Notes under the pieces: model-generated | Databases searched by the model: none | Seen by the model: only the letters and a program-made list of their open reading frames with translations | What the model was told of the DNA's origin: nothing | Shown here: positions 53,314-64,000 of the stretch, piece after piece | Numbering within the stretch: the first letter of the stretch is position 1 | Layout: each line of letters begins with the position of its first letter | Position numbers and translations under genes: made by a program | Assembly (NCBI RefSeq): GCF_019443085.1 | Contig: NZ_JAHZIL010000003.1 | Coordinates: 2,170,001 to 2,234,000, forward strand | Direction of reading: 5' to 3' | From: Marinobacter sp. F4218 | Lineage (GTDB): Bacteria > Pseudomonadota > Gammaproteobacteria > Pseudomonadales > Oleiphilaceae | Length of the DNA: 64,000 nt

Positions 53314-55112
53314 TAACGCCCGAAGTTCGTGATCTGACCCTCACCCAGATGCTCAGGGCGCACGCAAAAGAGCGTCCGGCGATGCTGGCCCTTCGCCAAA
53401 AGGACTTTGGTATCTGGCAGGCGTATTCCTGGCAGGATTATTACGAGCGGGCACGGCATTTCGGGTTGGGTCTTCGGGCACTGGGGCTGTCTGAGGGTGG
53501 ACATGTCGCAATCATCTCGGAGAACCGGGTGGAGTGGGTGATCGCCCAGATGGGGATAGGGCTGGTGAACGGTATCTGTGTGGGGGTATATCCCACCAGC
53601 CCATGGAACGAAGTAGCCTATGTGCTTGAGCACGGTGACGCCGAGATGGTGGTGTGTGAGGATCAGGAGCAGACAGATAAAGTTCTGGAGGCCTGGCCCC
53701 GGCTGCCACAACTCAAACATAACATCGTCATTGATATGAAAGGGCTGAGCTCTTACCCGGCGCCGCCGTCATCGTTTCAGGACATCGAGGCCAGGGGGCG
53801 GGAATTCGAGAAAACCCATCCCGGGCTCATTGATGAGCTGCTGGATAACCAGCAGATGGAAGACACGGCGCTGATGATCTATACCTCCGGTTCCACCGGT
53901 CGCCCGAAGGGCGCCATGATCAGCTGGGGAAACCTGCACGCGGCTGCGCCCGGGCTGTTTGAACTGCTGCGCGTGGACGAAAACAGTTCCAGCTTGTCCT
54001 ATCTGCCGCTGTGCCATGTGGCGGAACAGGCTCTGACCAATATCGCTCCGGTCTATGCGGGGAGTACGGTCAGTTTCGGGGAGAGCCTGCGCACTGTGCA
54101 GGAAGACCTGAGGGAGATAGCTCCGAGCTTTTTCCTGGGCGTGCCGCGAATCTGGGAAAAGCTCCATTCTGCTATTTATATCAAGATGCAGGAGACCGGT
54201 CGGTTCCGACAAGGCTTGTTCAAGCACGCCATGAAGGCCTGTGAGCCCTTGGCAACGAAGCCGGAAAACCAGTGGAGTCTGATTGACCGCCTGACCTATG
54301 GTGCATATTACTGGCTCGTATTCAGGGCACTGCAAAACTTTATCGGCCTGCGTCGATGCACCATAGCGCTCACCGGTGCAGCCCCGATTTCAACGGGCAT
54401 TCTCCAATTCTTTCGGACCATTGGCATTCCGCTGGTGGAAGTCTATGGCCAAACCGAAAGCACGGGTGTTGCGACTGCGCAGCCTGTGGACGATATCCGT
54501 CTTGGAACGGTTGGGGTTGCGGTTGCCGGAGTGGAGGTGAAACTGGGCGAGCAGAATGAAATCATCATGCGTGGTGGCAGCATGTTCAAGGGCTACTACA
54601 AAAATGACGAGGCCACTGTATCGACCCTGAAAGACGGGTGGCTGCACACCGGAGACGTCGGCGAGTGGCAGGACGGACAGCTCAGAATCGTCGACCGCCT
54701 GAAGGACATCATGATCACCGCTGGCGGCAAGAACCTGTCACCCACCGAGATTGAAAATACCATTAAGGCGAGCCCCTACATCAAGGAATGTATCGTTATT
54801 GGCGAGGCTCGCAAGTACGTGTCGGCACTGATCCAGATCGATTTCGAAACCGTTGCCAAGTGGGCGGAGCAGGAGCGGATCGCCTACACCACGTTTCGGA
54901 GCCTTACCGAACATGAGCGGGTTCGGGCTCTGATTCAGGGCGAGGTGGACAAGGGTAACGACAAGCTGCCCCAGGTAGCGCAGATCAAACGCTTCCATTT
55001 GCTGACCAAGGAACTGGACCATGACGATGATGAGGTGACGGCAACCATGAAGGTGCGTCGCAGCAACATCTATGAGAAGTACACGAAGGTGATTGAGTCC
55101 TTGTACGCCTGA
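53310..55112 (+). CDS. AMP-dependent acyl-CoA synthetase (long-chain-type, FadD15/FAA1-like)
   Basis: 600 residues, ANL superfamily: P-loop YTSGSTGRPKGAM (191-203), VEVYGQTESTGVATAQP, GWLHTGDVGEW, RIVDRLKDIMITAGGKNLSPTEIEN. It activates a carboxylic acid to its CoA thioester with ATP. The ATG overlaps the livF stop, so import and activation genes are co-translated. Family members of this length act on long-chain or bulky aryl-alkyl acids; the exact substrate is unknown. Confidence 0.9.
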   Translation: MITPEVRDLTLTQMLRAHAKERPAMLALRQKDFGIWQAYSWQDYYERARHFGLGLRALGLSEGGHVAIISENRVEWVIAQMGIGLVNGICVGVYPTSPWNEVAYVLEHGDAEMVVCEDQEQTDKVLEAWPRLPQLKHNIVIDMKGLSSYPAPPSSFQDIEARGREFEKTHPGLIDELLDNQQMEDTALMIYTSGSTGRPKGAMISWGNLHAAAPGLFELLRVDENSSSLSYLPLCHVAEQALTNIAPVYAGSTVSFGESLRTVQEDLREIAPSFFLGVPRIWEKLHSAIYIKMQETGRFRQGLFKHAMKACEPLATKPENQWSLIDRLTYGAYYWLVFRALQNFIGLRRCTIALTGAAPISTGILQFFRTIGIPLVEVYGQTESTGVATAQPVDDIRLGTVGVAVAGVEVKLGEQNEIIMRGGSMFKGYYKNDEATVSTLKDGWLHTGDVGEWQDGQLRIVDRLKDIMITAGGKNLSPTEIENTIKASPYIKECIVIGEARKYVSALIQIDFETVAKWAEQERIAYTTFRSLTEHERVRALIQGEVDKGNDKLPQVAQIKRFHLLTKELDHDDDEVTATMKVRRSNIYEKYTKVIESLYA

Positions 55113-55125
55113 GAGGCCGGGAGCT

Positions 55126-55443
55126 CTAGAAACGGATCCCTTCAATGTCCTCGCGCTGCCGATAATGGGTCAGCAGAACGTTAACCACTGCCAGTACCAG
55201 GAACAGCAGAATACCCTTTGGGACCAGCGCGTGAATGTTCGGGTCGGGTGCAGTACTGGCGGTGACCAGAATCAGGCCAAGGGCATTGCGCGCCAGACGG
55301 ATGGTCAGCATCGCGCCGAGATAGCCGGACCGGAGTAGGGACTCGGCGTTTCGCAGACACCGGCCGAAGGCCGGCATCAGGTGTACAGTGTTCAAAAGCA
55401 GTGCGGTAAAGATAACGACTTGGAGAATCGATAAAAAGGTCAT
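55126..55443 (-). CDS. Small membrane protein of unknown function
   Basis: 105 residues with about three hydrophobic segments (FLSILQVVIFTALLLNTVHL, LARNALGLILVTAST, GILLFLVLAVVNVLLTHY). No family recognised. It ends 13 bp from the ligase stop, convergent. Real coding is likely because of the clean hydrophobic pattern. Confidence 0.55.
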   Translation of the reverse strand: MTFLSILQVVIFTALLLNTVHLMPAFGRCLRNAESLLRSGYLGAMLTIRLARNALGLILVTASTAPDPNIHALVPKGILLFLVLAVVNVLLTHYRQREDIEGIRF

Positions 55444-55549
55444 GATTTAAGGCTACCGAAATCTACAGCTGATAAAAAATCGGCCAGAATTATCCCTGAT
55501 TGGTCACTTTTAATCCAGCTCGTGCCGGGAATCCCTTCCCGCTTCCCGA

Positions 55550-56500
55550 TCAATAGCTGTGGCTCAGCAAGTAGTGGTAGTCGGTCTTGTATCGCTGCCA
55601 GGTGAGCGCCTGATTGCGGTGGTCTACCAGTCCCGCAGCATTAAACGCCTCGACAAACGCCCAGCTTTCCCCGCTGTCTGTGTATCCCTCGAATCCCCCT
55701 TCCCAGTCGATCAGTTGAATCAGATCGAGAAGTATCGTCATCGCCAGTGGGTCGTTGGCCTCCTCGAGGTAGTGGTATGCGAGCGCATAATGCTCGAAGC
55801 GATAATCGGCGGGGGCGGCATCCGCCAGGGTCGCGTCGTCCAGCGGATCGTAGTCGTAGTGCTGGTAGGGTGATGCGATGGGTTCGCCGGCCACCACAGA
55901 GGCCTGGCCTTCGGCAAACCAATAGGGCAGAAGGGTGTAGCGGGCGCTGTACCGACTCAGGTTTTCCTGAACGAAGTGGGCAAGTTGGTGGCTGAAGATG
56001 GAATCGGTTCCATAGGGCCAGTGACTGTAATGGGGGCTGATGCTGACGGCTGAAATCGATGCCTCGGCGAGCTGGTCCGGGGAAACGGAATCGGTCAGGC
56101 AGGCGAGGATCTGGCCGGGATAGGGCGCCGCCGCACTGCGATCCTCCACAAATTCGTGCCAACGCAACTGGAAACGGCCCAGCACCCCATCTATGTGACG
56201 TTCCAGCTCCGTCGCTGCAGCCCGGAAATCAGTCTCGCTGTACGCCGGCGAGCCGTAGACGCGGACCCTGCCGCTGTCGGTTTCAAAGTACAGGGGCTCG
56301 CTGATGCAGGCCTGAGCATGGGTGTCCCGGTTCCAGTCCGAATCGGGGAAGTGGTCTCCGGTGTCACGGGCGTCAAAGAAAAATCCGGGCGTGAAGGAGG
56401 AGTGGTCATCCGACCGATCGTGATCAGACGAGACGGTGACCTTGCACCCCGTCAGCAGGATGGGAACCAATGTCAGTAGTACGCTTTTCCATACAGTCAT
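55550..56500 (-). CDS. Lipoprotein resembling a gluzincin metallopeptidase with HQxxH in place of HExxH
   Basis: 316 residues with a lipoprotein signal (VLLTLVPILLTGC). In the second half, IFSHQLAHFVQENLSRYS followed by LPYWFAEGQASVVAGE has the layout of peptidase-MA-type sites (HExxH, then a downstream Glu), but the catalytic Glu of HExxH is Gln here. So it is either inactive and substrate-binding, or a changed enzyme. The upstream leader has AACAACAA before AAAGGTGG. No operon partner. Confidence 0.65.
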   Translation of the reverse strand: MTVWKSVLLTLVPILLTGCKVTVSSDHDRSDDHSSFTPGFFFDARDTGDHFPDSDWNRDTHAQACISEPLYFETDSGRVRVYGSPAYSETDFRAAATELERHIDGVLGRFQLRWHEFVEDRSAAAPYPGQILACLTDSVSPDQLAEASISAVSISPHYSHWPYGTDSIFSHQLAHFVQENLSRYSARYTLLPYWFAEGQASVVAGEPIASPYQHYDYDPLDDATLADAAPADYRFEHYALAYHYLEEANDPLAMTILLDLIQLIDWEGGFEGYTDSGESWAFVEAFNAAGLVDHRNQALTWQRYKTDYHYLLSHSY

Positions 56501-56515
56501 ACAGCCACCTTTCAT

Positions 56516-56523
56516 TTGTTGTT
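56516..56523 (-). promoter_or_regulatory. AANAANAA motif (AACAACAA) before the lipoprotein gene
   Basis: AACAACAA on the minus strand 15 nt before the lipoprotein ATG and directly upstream of its AAAGGTGG ribosome site. Candidate Hfq/Crc-type site; inferred. Confidence 0.35.
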
Positions 56524-56795
56524 GGTGTTTATGGTTGCAGAGCGCTCTACAAAACACTGTCAACACGATGTAAAGGTTAGGTAAATCCTGTTCGGGCGAT
56601 CGCTGCTGCCAGAAGTGAGGCACTTTCTATCACCGCCCATGGGACCGAAAACCAAAAACTATTGCTTCGGTTAGAAAATGCAAATAGTGACCACCCGGAA
56701 CTGCTGCTACAAATAAGTATACATAGTCGGGCTGAGCCCCTGTGTTTGGATGCTCCCAACCACAAAAAAAGGTGAGTTGGCCTTCTGGATCGTGA

Positions 56796-59078
<2,283 letters not shown>

Positions 59079-59092
59079 TCGGCTCTGAAACC

Positions 59093-59129
59093 AAAGCCCG
59101 GCGGGGAGCTTCCTCGCCGGGCTTTTTTT
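59093..59129 (+). terminator. Rho-independent terminator of katG
   Basis: AAAGCCCGGCGGGG and the complementary CTCGCCGGGCTTT with a short loop, followed by seven T. It begins 14 bp after the katG stop. Confidence 0.9.
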
Positions 59130-59142
59130 GCGCCAATGAACG

Positions 59143-60429
59143 TCAGGCGGGTGGCGAACAGCTCGCCGCGGGCAGGAAGTTTATCCAGCTTTTGATCAGC
59201 TCGACCCCCTCCTGATGCACCACGGACCGTCCAAGCTCCGGCATCCGATGCCGGTTGTCATTGGTGGAAATCCGGAACAGCAGATAGGAATCCCCGGCGT
59301 CCTGGGGAACCACATCCGCGGAATAATCCGGATGCCCTCCCGCCACCGGCGTTTTGCAGGTACCAAACTTGCCGGGATCATCGGCGTACGTTCGGTTGTA
59401 CTCAACCTGTAACCCGCTTCCGCCGGCCGCCCCGGCATAGTTTTCCGGCAGCGTCAGGCCCGAGCGATGGCAATGGGCACAGTTAATATCCAGGTAGGCC
59501 TTCGCCGTATCCATCAGCTGTTCGTCGTTGAGCGCACTGACCGTGGTCAGATCGTTGAACACTGGCGCTTTGGTCACGGACTGCATGTCGGCTGGCAGCC
59601 CGGTCAGGATGCCGCCCTCTGCCCAGTAAGCCAACTGGTTGTAGACGGCGCCGGCATAGTCATAGTCGTGGTTGAGGTACCTCGCCTTGGGGCCGATCGG
59701 AAGGAAGATGGGTTCCCGCTTGTCGTCGGCGCTCTGAAGCACCGGCACGACCGAATGGCACGAGGTGCAGTCTGATGCCGTTGGTACCGAGTAGGTAAAA
59801 GTGATATCCGCGCCGTTGTGGTTCGTGGTCATGTCCGGGATGGATTTGCCGGAGATGGCAATCGTCGCATCCTCCCCGCTTGACCAGTAGTAAGGGATTG
59901 CTAGCCAGCCGTTTTCACGGTGGATCAGTAGCCGGGTTTCGATGACTGTCTCGGCGCCGTCGCGAAAGGCTGTGTTCTCGGGCAGGGCAAAGGTTTTGGT
60001 AATCACCGTGCCAACGGGAAACTCCAGAACCTCGTTAGCGGTGTAGTTGGCTGCTTTGCCCTCCGGTATGAACACAAACCGGTACTTGGAGGTGTAATCG
60101 GTGAACAGGGCCGTCGACAGATCGTAGGGAACGCCACCCGTCGAGGGGTTGGCGGTGGGATCGGTCGGGTTCTGGAACAATCCGTAGTCGGACAGGTTTC
60201 GGCAGGTTTGGGTCATCAGGGCATCCCAGTTCACGCCCTGGGTATCCGCATTACAGTCCCCCTGCGTTCCGGAAGGTGCGCCCGCGCCGGCATTCAAGGC
60301 CGAGCCGGTCGCTCCCGTCCCGGCACCGGTTTCGCTATTGGAGCCACCACCGCCGCCGCAGGCCGATAAGGTCAGGGCAGCGGTTACACCGGTGATCCAG
60401 TATTTGAGTGTGTTCTTGTAGGTTGTCAT
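59143..60429 (-). CDS. Diheme cytochrome-c-like lipoprotein (TIGR03806/SO2930-like family)
   Basis: 428 residues with a lipoprotein signal (GVTAALTLSACGGGG). It has two heme c motifs, CTSCH (mid-protein, ASDCTSCHSVVPV) and CAHCH (INCAHCHRSGL), and a C-terminal RMPELGRSVVHQEGVELIKSWI. It fits a conserved family usually encoded beside a parallel beta-helix protein, as here. A periplasmic or outer-membrane electron-transfer role is likely; substrate unknown. Confidence 0.82.
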   Translation of the reverse strand: MTTYKNTLKYWITGVTAALTLSACGGGGGSNSETGAGTGATGSALNAGAGAPSGTQGDCNADTQGVNWDALMTQTCRNLSDYGLFQNPTDPTANPSTGGVPYDLSTALFTDYTSKYRFVFIPEGKAANYTANEVLEFPVGTVITKTFALPENTAFRDGAETVIETRLLIHRENGWLAIPYYWSSGEDATIAISGKSIPDMTTNHNGADITFTYSVPTASDCTSCHSVVPVLQSADDKREPIFLPIGPKARYLNHDYDYAGAVYNQLAYWAEGGILTGLPADMQSVTKAPVFNDLTTVSALNDEQLMDTAKAYLDINCAHCHRSGLTLPENYAGAAGGSGLQVEYNRTYADDPGKFGTCKTPVAGGHPDYSADVVPQDAGDSYLLFRISTNDNRHRMPELGRSVVHQEGVELIKSWINFLPAASCSPPA

Positions 60430-60457
60430 CGCACAGACTCTCGTACGTTGGCTTGCC

Positions 60458-60484
60458 GTGAAGGCCGAACGAGTCGGCCCTCAC
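60458..60484 (-). promoter_or_regulatory. Hairpin between the beta-helix and cytochrome lipoprotein genes
   Basis: GTGAAGGCCG and CGGCCCTCAC arms (one mismatch) around a 7-nt loop, 21 bp after the beta-helix gene stop. No T-run, so read-through to the cytochrome gene is likely. Confidence 0.5.
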
Positions 60485-60504
60485 GTTGTCGGATGGGTTG
60501 AAGA

Positions 60505-62073
60505 TCAGAGCGAACAGGCGTGCTCGGCGAGGTCATCACCCGCACAACCGTAGATATTGTTCTTGAAGTTGACGGACGCGGGCGGGAGCCGATTCTGGAC
60601 ACAGGCCAGGTAGGTGTTGTTCACCATCTGATCGATCAGCAGGCTGGGTTGGGGCGCGCCGTCCACGTAGGATGTCGTCGCCCCGGTGGGATCGTAGACC
60701 AGACCGGTATTCACATTTTCATAGTCCGGGGCTGGGTTGCCGTTCACGTTGCTGTTGGCGCAGATCAGGTCGCCACTGGCATAGGCGTCGTAGTCGACTC
60801 CGTCGGCGGCTGCTTCAGGGCCGACAAGGCCATCAAAGCCTGCGATTGCCCCGGCGTTGGAGAGGAGCTCACCAATACCGCCGTACAAGATGGCTGGCAT
60901 GGTTTCCCCCAGCATCAGGGTATAGCCATCAACAATGTCCTGGATAAGCGCTCCCCGGGGATCCGCGCCGTTCCGGGCGATGGTGTTGTTGTGCATATAC
61001 ACATTCTTCACCAGTGGGCTCCAGCCCCTGGTCATGGTCGCACCGTAGTTGGCCGGGTAGTTCGCCACGTCGTCATCGGCCAGGAAATAGCTGGCGATGG
61101 CAATGGCCGTGGTTTCGTTATCGGTGATCTGGTTGTTGTAGATTTCCACGTCGCTGGTGGCATAAACAAGAACACCGGTGCCAGGCGGCACAATGCCCAC
61201 GGCGCCACTGCCCACGTTCTCGGCGTTGTTGGCATAGACCGTGTTGTTGAAGATCCGGATGTTGCCGCCGTACGCCTGTTCCAGCCCTGGCAGGTCAAAG
61301 GCCAGAATACCGCCGGTGTTGCCGGCCGCCAGGTTGTTGTACACATCGGCCATGGTGGAGTTTTCGATTTCGATACCGGCGACGTTGTTGATCGCGCTGT
61401 TGTCCCGGATCACGATGTTGTTGGACTGTCCCACGTAGATGCCCGCGTCTGCGGAGCCATAGGCGTAGTTGTTTTCCAGCAACACATTCTGGCTCTGCAG
61501 CGGATACAGGCCGTAGGCGCCGTTGTCGGAGGCCAGTTCGCCTTCCCATACGGTGGCGGTGTAGGTCATGTGAACACCGTTGGCGCTGATCGTCTTGATG
61601 CCGTTTTTGCGGGCTTCATACACCCCCAGGTCACGGATGGTGATATCAGTACCGCCCTCGAAGCGGATGGCGTCGTCGCCGTCGGCGTTAGAGAAGTCGA
61701 GGATGGTTTCGTTGATGCCGTGACCGGTCAGAATCAGCCCACTGGCGCTGTTGATGGTAATCGTTTCAGAAACGGTGAAGCGGCCCTTTGGCAACACCAC
61801 GGTGGCATCGTCCGGAACGTTGAACAGGGCAAGCAAAAGGGCCTCGGTAATGTCATCGCCGGGCTGTGCGTCTGCGGCGACGAAAATAGCGTCCCCGGGA
61901 ATCGCAAAGCCCGAGGTGGTTGTGGTCGTGCTCTGGGCCGAGGCATTCGAGCCATCCGAGCCCGCAGGTCCGGGCGCACCGTCTTTGCCGTCGTCCCCGC
62001 AGCCTGAGATGAATAGGCTGCCAGATAACACAGCGACCGAAAGCAGGCCTTTACGGCCGGGCAATGTCCACAT
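60505..62073 (-). CDS. Parallel beta-helix repeat lipoprotein (TIGR03805-like)
   Basis: 522 residues. Lipoprotein signal (VAVLSGSLFISGC), then a short collagen-like linker GKDGAPGPAGSDG, a Thr-rich spacer, and a right-handed beta-helix with repeated N-rich rungs (VLLENNYAYGSADAGIYVGQ, VIRDNSAINNVAGIEIENS, VYMHNNTIARNG). It belongs to the pectate-lyase-like or polysaccharide-binding fold, but no lyase residues are assignable. It is the first gene of a pair with the diheme cytochrome lipoprotein, 75 bp apart. Confidence 0.82.
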   Translation of the reverse strand: MWTLPGRKGLLSVAVLSGSLFISGCGDDGKDGAPGPAGSDGSNASAQSTTTTTSGFAIPGDAIFVAADAQPGDDITEALLLALFNVPDDATVVLPKGRFTVSETITINSASGLILTGHGINETILDFSNADGDDAIRFEGGTDITIRDLGVYEARKNGIKTISANGVHMTYTATVWEGELASDNGAYGLYPLQSQNVLLENNYAYGSADAGIYVGQSNNIVIRDNSAINNVAGIEIENSTMADVYNNLAAGNTGGILAFDLPGLEQAYGGNIRIFNNTVYANNAENVGSGAVGIVPPGTGVLVYATSDVEIYNNQITDNETTAIAIASYFLADDDVANYPANYGATMTRGWSPLVKNVYMHNNTIARNGADPRGALIQDIVDGYTLMLGETMPAILYGGIGELLSNAGAIAGFDGLVGPEAAADGVDYDAYASGDLICANSNVNGNPAPDYENVNTGLVYDPTGATTSYVDGAPQPSLLIDQMVNNTYLACVQNRLPPASVNFKNNIYGCAGDDLAEHACSL

Positions 62074-62340
62074 AAACAACTCCCTACGGTTCTTGTTTGA
62101 ATTCTTTGGCCGCAATCAGCCACCAGCATGACGCTAAACGGGCCGTGGGAATGGTTCCATATAATCAGGTGGTCGAATCGTGGAAGGCACTGTGCAAACT
62201 ATGAAAGGCCGCGAAAACAAGGGGCTGGGCACAGCGGTTGGGCGTTCCGAAGACGGTGTGCGAATCGTGCAATTACAGGTTTTGACCAGCGTCTTTCAGC
62301 CTGTTTGCCGGGAGTGACGCCGTTGAGAAGAGGGGAAGGA

Positions 62341-62362
62341 GGCCGGCTGTTTCCAGCCGGCC
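62341..62362. terminator. Hairpin downstream of the arylsulfatase gene
   Basis: Perfect 9-bp inverted repeat GGCCGGCTG/CAGCCGGCC with a 4-nt loop, 8 bp after the sulfatase stop codon. A pyrimidine-rich but not all-T stretch follows on the minus strand, so termination strength is uncertain. Confidence 0.5.
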
Positions 62363-62370
62363 TGTCGCTT

Positions 62371-63975
62371 TTATTGCATGCCCTTGTTTATGAAATCTTC
62401 GACGACGTTCGACATGTCAAAGGATTTGCCGCCCTGCACGGGCGGGTATTCGGCCAGGGTCTTGAGGTGCTGCCCCATCAGTTCGCCCATGGGCTGAATC
62501 AGCCAGGACACTTTCTGCATCAGGTGACCATAGGCATCCGGGCTGTCATAGCTTTCGAAGGGATCCATCCGGATATTGAACACCAGCGGTACCGTGCGGG
62601 GAACCAGGTTGGCGTAATAGTCTTCCTTGGTGGAGAAGTGGAATTTCCACGGCCCCATGCGCACGGCGGTTAACTTGGACTCGTAATAGTGGAAGATGTG
62701 ATCACGCGCCGAGTGCTCGGCGTCACCCTTCCAGTAGGGGAGGTTGTTCACTCCGTCGATGTACTGTTCCTTCTCCTCCATCATCCGTTGGGCCACGTCA
62801 TCCACACCCGCGGCTGCGGCAAGACTGGTGAACATGTCCTGGTGCCCCTGGATACCATTGAGTTTCTGTCCTGGCTCGATAACGCCGGGCCAGCGAATCA
62901 TGGAAGGCACCCGAATGCCGCCCTCGTAGGTTGTCATTTTCTCGCCCCGGAAGGGGGTGGTGGCACCATGAGGCCAGGAGCTGTGTTCCGGGCCGTTGTC
63001 CGTGGAATACCAGATGATGGTGTTTTCATCTAGGCCGTTCTGTTTCAGGAAATCGAGTACAAGCCCGATGTCGTGGTCATGCTGGAGCATGCCGGAGCCG
63101 TGATAGTCGGCTTCAGAGGTGTACTCTTCCGCGGCGTAGCGCCACTCATCGTTCAGCCGGGTGTACAGATGCATCCGGCTGGTATTGAGCCAGACGAAAA
63201 AGGGTTTACCCTCCTCCTTGGCGGTCTTCATGAAGTCTTCGGCTTTGGGAATCACTTCGCCCGCGTCGAAGTTTTTCATCCGTTCCTGGGTGAGCGGGCC
63301 GGTATCCTCAATTCTTTGTTTGCCTACCTTTCCAAATCGGGGGTCCACGGTCTCGTCCACAGTATCCGTGGCAAACGAGTGGATCACGCCACGGGTCCCG
63401 AATTTCTTTTCATACGCGTCCAGGTCGCCCGAGTAAGCTTCGCCGAAGCGCTGGTAGTCACGCTGTTCGGCCTCTTCCTGGGTGTTCAGGTGATAGAGGT
63501 TGCCGAAGAATTCGTCAAAGCCATGGGCGGTGGGCAGATGTTCGTTTCGGTCACCGAGGTGATTCTTACCAAAGTGCCCGGTGGCGTAGCCCTCGGCTTT
63601 CAGCACCTCGGCGAGGGAAGGCGATGCCTCCTGCAGCCCGAGGGAATCGCCCGGCTGACCGACCGTGGTCATGCCAGACCGGATCGGATACTGCCCGGTA
63701 ATGAAGGCGGCGCGGCCCGCCGTACACGAAGGCTGGGCGTAGTGATCGGTAAAGCGGATGCCTTCCATGCCAATCCGATCAATATTGGGGGTCCTGTAGC
63801 CCATGGTGCTGAGGCCGTAGGCACTGAGATTCTGCCAGCCTATGTCGTCCCCCCAGATCACCAGTATGTTGGGGCGGTCGGTTTGGGCGTAGGCGGCTCC
63901 TGCGGAGAGGATGGACAAGGTAAGTGCGACCAGGCAGGTCGCCAGCAGATTCCAAAAACGGTGGGTCTGGTTCAT
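62371..63975 (-). CDS. Arylsulfatase, exported
   Basis: 534 residues with a signal peptide ([17 protein letters not shown]). Sulfatase fold: metal ligands Asp43-Asp44 ([12 protein letters not shown]) and the modified cysteine Cys84 in [10 protein letters not shown]. The motif is CxAxR (CTAGR), not the commoner CxPxR, but such sites can still be converted to formylglycine. Then [39 protein letters not shown] and [18 protein letters not shown]. It cleaves a sulfate ester in the periplasm, probably for sulfur scavenging. The start ATG lies near the right edge; upstream regulation is not visible. Confidence 0.92.
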   Translation of the reverse strand: MNQTHRFWNLLATCLVALTLSILSAGAAYAQTDRPNILVIWGDDIGWQNLSAYGLSTMGYRTPNIDRIGMEGIRFTDHYAQPSCTAGRAAFITGQYPIRSGMTTVGQPGDSLGLQEASPSLAEVLKAEGYATGHFGKNHLGDRNEHLPTAHGFDEFFGNLYHLNTQEEAEQRDYQRFGEAYSGDLDAYEKKFGTRGVIHSFATDTVDETVDPRFGKVGKQRIEDTGPLTQERMKNFDAGEVIPKAEDFMKTAKEEGKPFFVWLNTSRMHLYTRLNDEWRYAAEEYTSEADYHGSGMLQHDHDIGLVLDFLKQNGLDENTIIWYSTDNGPEHSSWPHGATTPFRGEKMTTYEGGIRVPSMIRWPGVIEPGQKLNGIQGHQDMFTSLAAAAGVDDVAQRMMEEKEQYIDGVNNLPYWKGDAEHSARDHIFHYYESKLTAVRMGPWKFHFSTKEDYYANLVPRTVPLVFNIRMDPFESYDSPDAYGHLMQKVSWLIQPMGELMGQHLKTLAEYPPVQGGKSFDMSNVVEDFINKGMQ

Positions 63976-64000
63976 ATGAAGCGCTCCATTAAATCCAATT

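Overview
The window reads as a GC-rich (roughly 60 % by eye), gene-dense chromosomal segment of a marine or halophilic gammaproteobacterium. Marinobacter or a close relative is my best guess. The guess rests on a TeaABCD-type ectoine TRAP transporter, a complete benzoate/beta-ketoadipate cluster, and the style of the signalling and transport genes. I see no tRNA, rRNA, CRISPR array, insertion sequence or prophage.

1-17.5 kb is an aromatic-acid catabolic island. On the minus strand are pcaI-pcaJ-pcaF-pcaD, closed by a terminator, and then a branched-chain-type ABC uptake system (binding protein, LivH, LivM, the last cut by the window edge). An IclR regulator (pcaR) diverges from pcaI across an intergenic region with three 15-bp palindromic operators. 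A LysR regulator (catM/benM type) diverges from catB-catC-catA-benA-benB-benC-benD-benK, followed by benE. Together these encode benzoate uptake (BenK, BenE), benzoate to catechol (BenABC, BenD), catechol to 3-oxoadipate (CatA, CatB, CatC, PcaD) and 3-oxoadipate to succinyl-CoA plus acetyl-CoA (PcaIJ, PcaF). Every step from benzoate to the TCA cycle is present.

17.5-31 kb is mixed housekeeping, stress and signalling: two hotdog thioesterases, a DJ-1/PfpI protein, a periplasmic amino-acid-type binding protein overlapping an RNase J-like nuclease, an HD-GYP phosphodiesterase, a TauE/SafE permease, a YchJ protein, a DUF2235 hydrolase, a SixA-CHAD fusion, a chemoreceptor and an Hpt-REC-REC protein with a degenerate first receiver.

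31-38.4 kb holds an orphan TakP-like TRAP binding protein, a membrane diguanylate cyclase (7TMR-DISM/GAF/GGDEF) and, on the minus strand, teaA-teaB-teaC-teaD for uptake of ectoine-type compatible solutes.

38.5-48.3 kb holds small metabolic genes: an esterase, a glutathione peroxidase, a luciferase-like oxidoreductase, a phosphoesterase, an Nmad3-like protein, two crotonases, a stand-alone OvoA-C-type methyltransferase, a nitroreductase, a GGDEF gene remnant and eutBC.

48.4-55.1 kb is a second complete branched-chain-type ABC operon (livG-livH-livM-binding protein-livF) ending in an acyl-CoA synthetase, with a PaaG-like hydratase/isomerase divergent from it. This looks like import plus CoA activation of an unidentified carboxylic acid.

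55.1-64 kb holds a small membrane protein, a lipoprotein resembling a metallopeptidase with a changed catalytic residue, katG, a diheme-cytochrome-like lipoprotein paired with a parallel beta-helix lipoprotein, and an exported arylsulfatase.

Regulatory themes that recur: stable hairpins without a U-tract after the first or most highly needed gene of several operons, and AANAANAA (Hfq/Crc-type) motifs just before the Shine-Dalgarno of catA, benA, benK and both ABC binding-protein genes.
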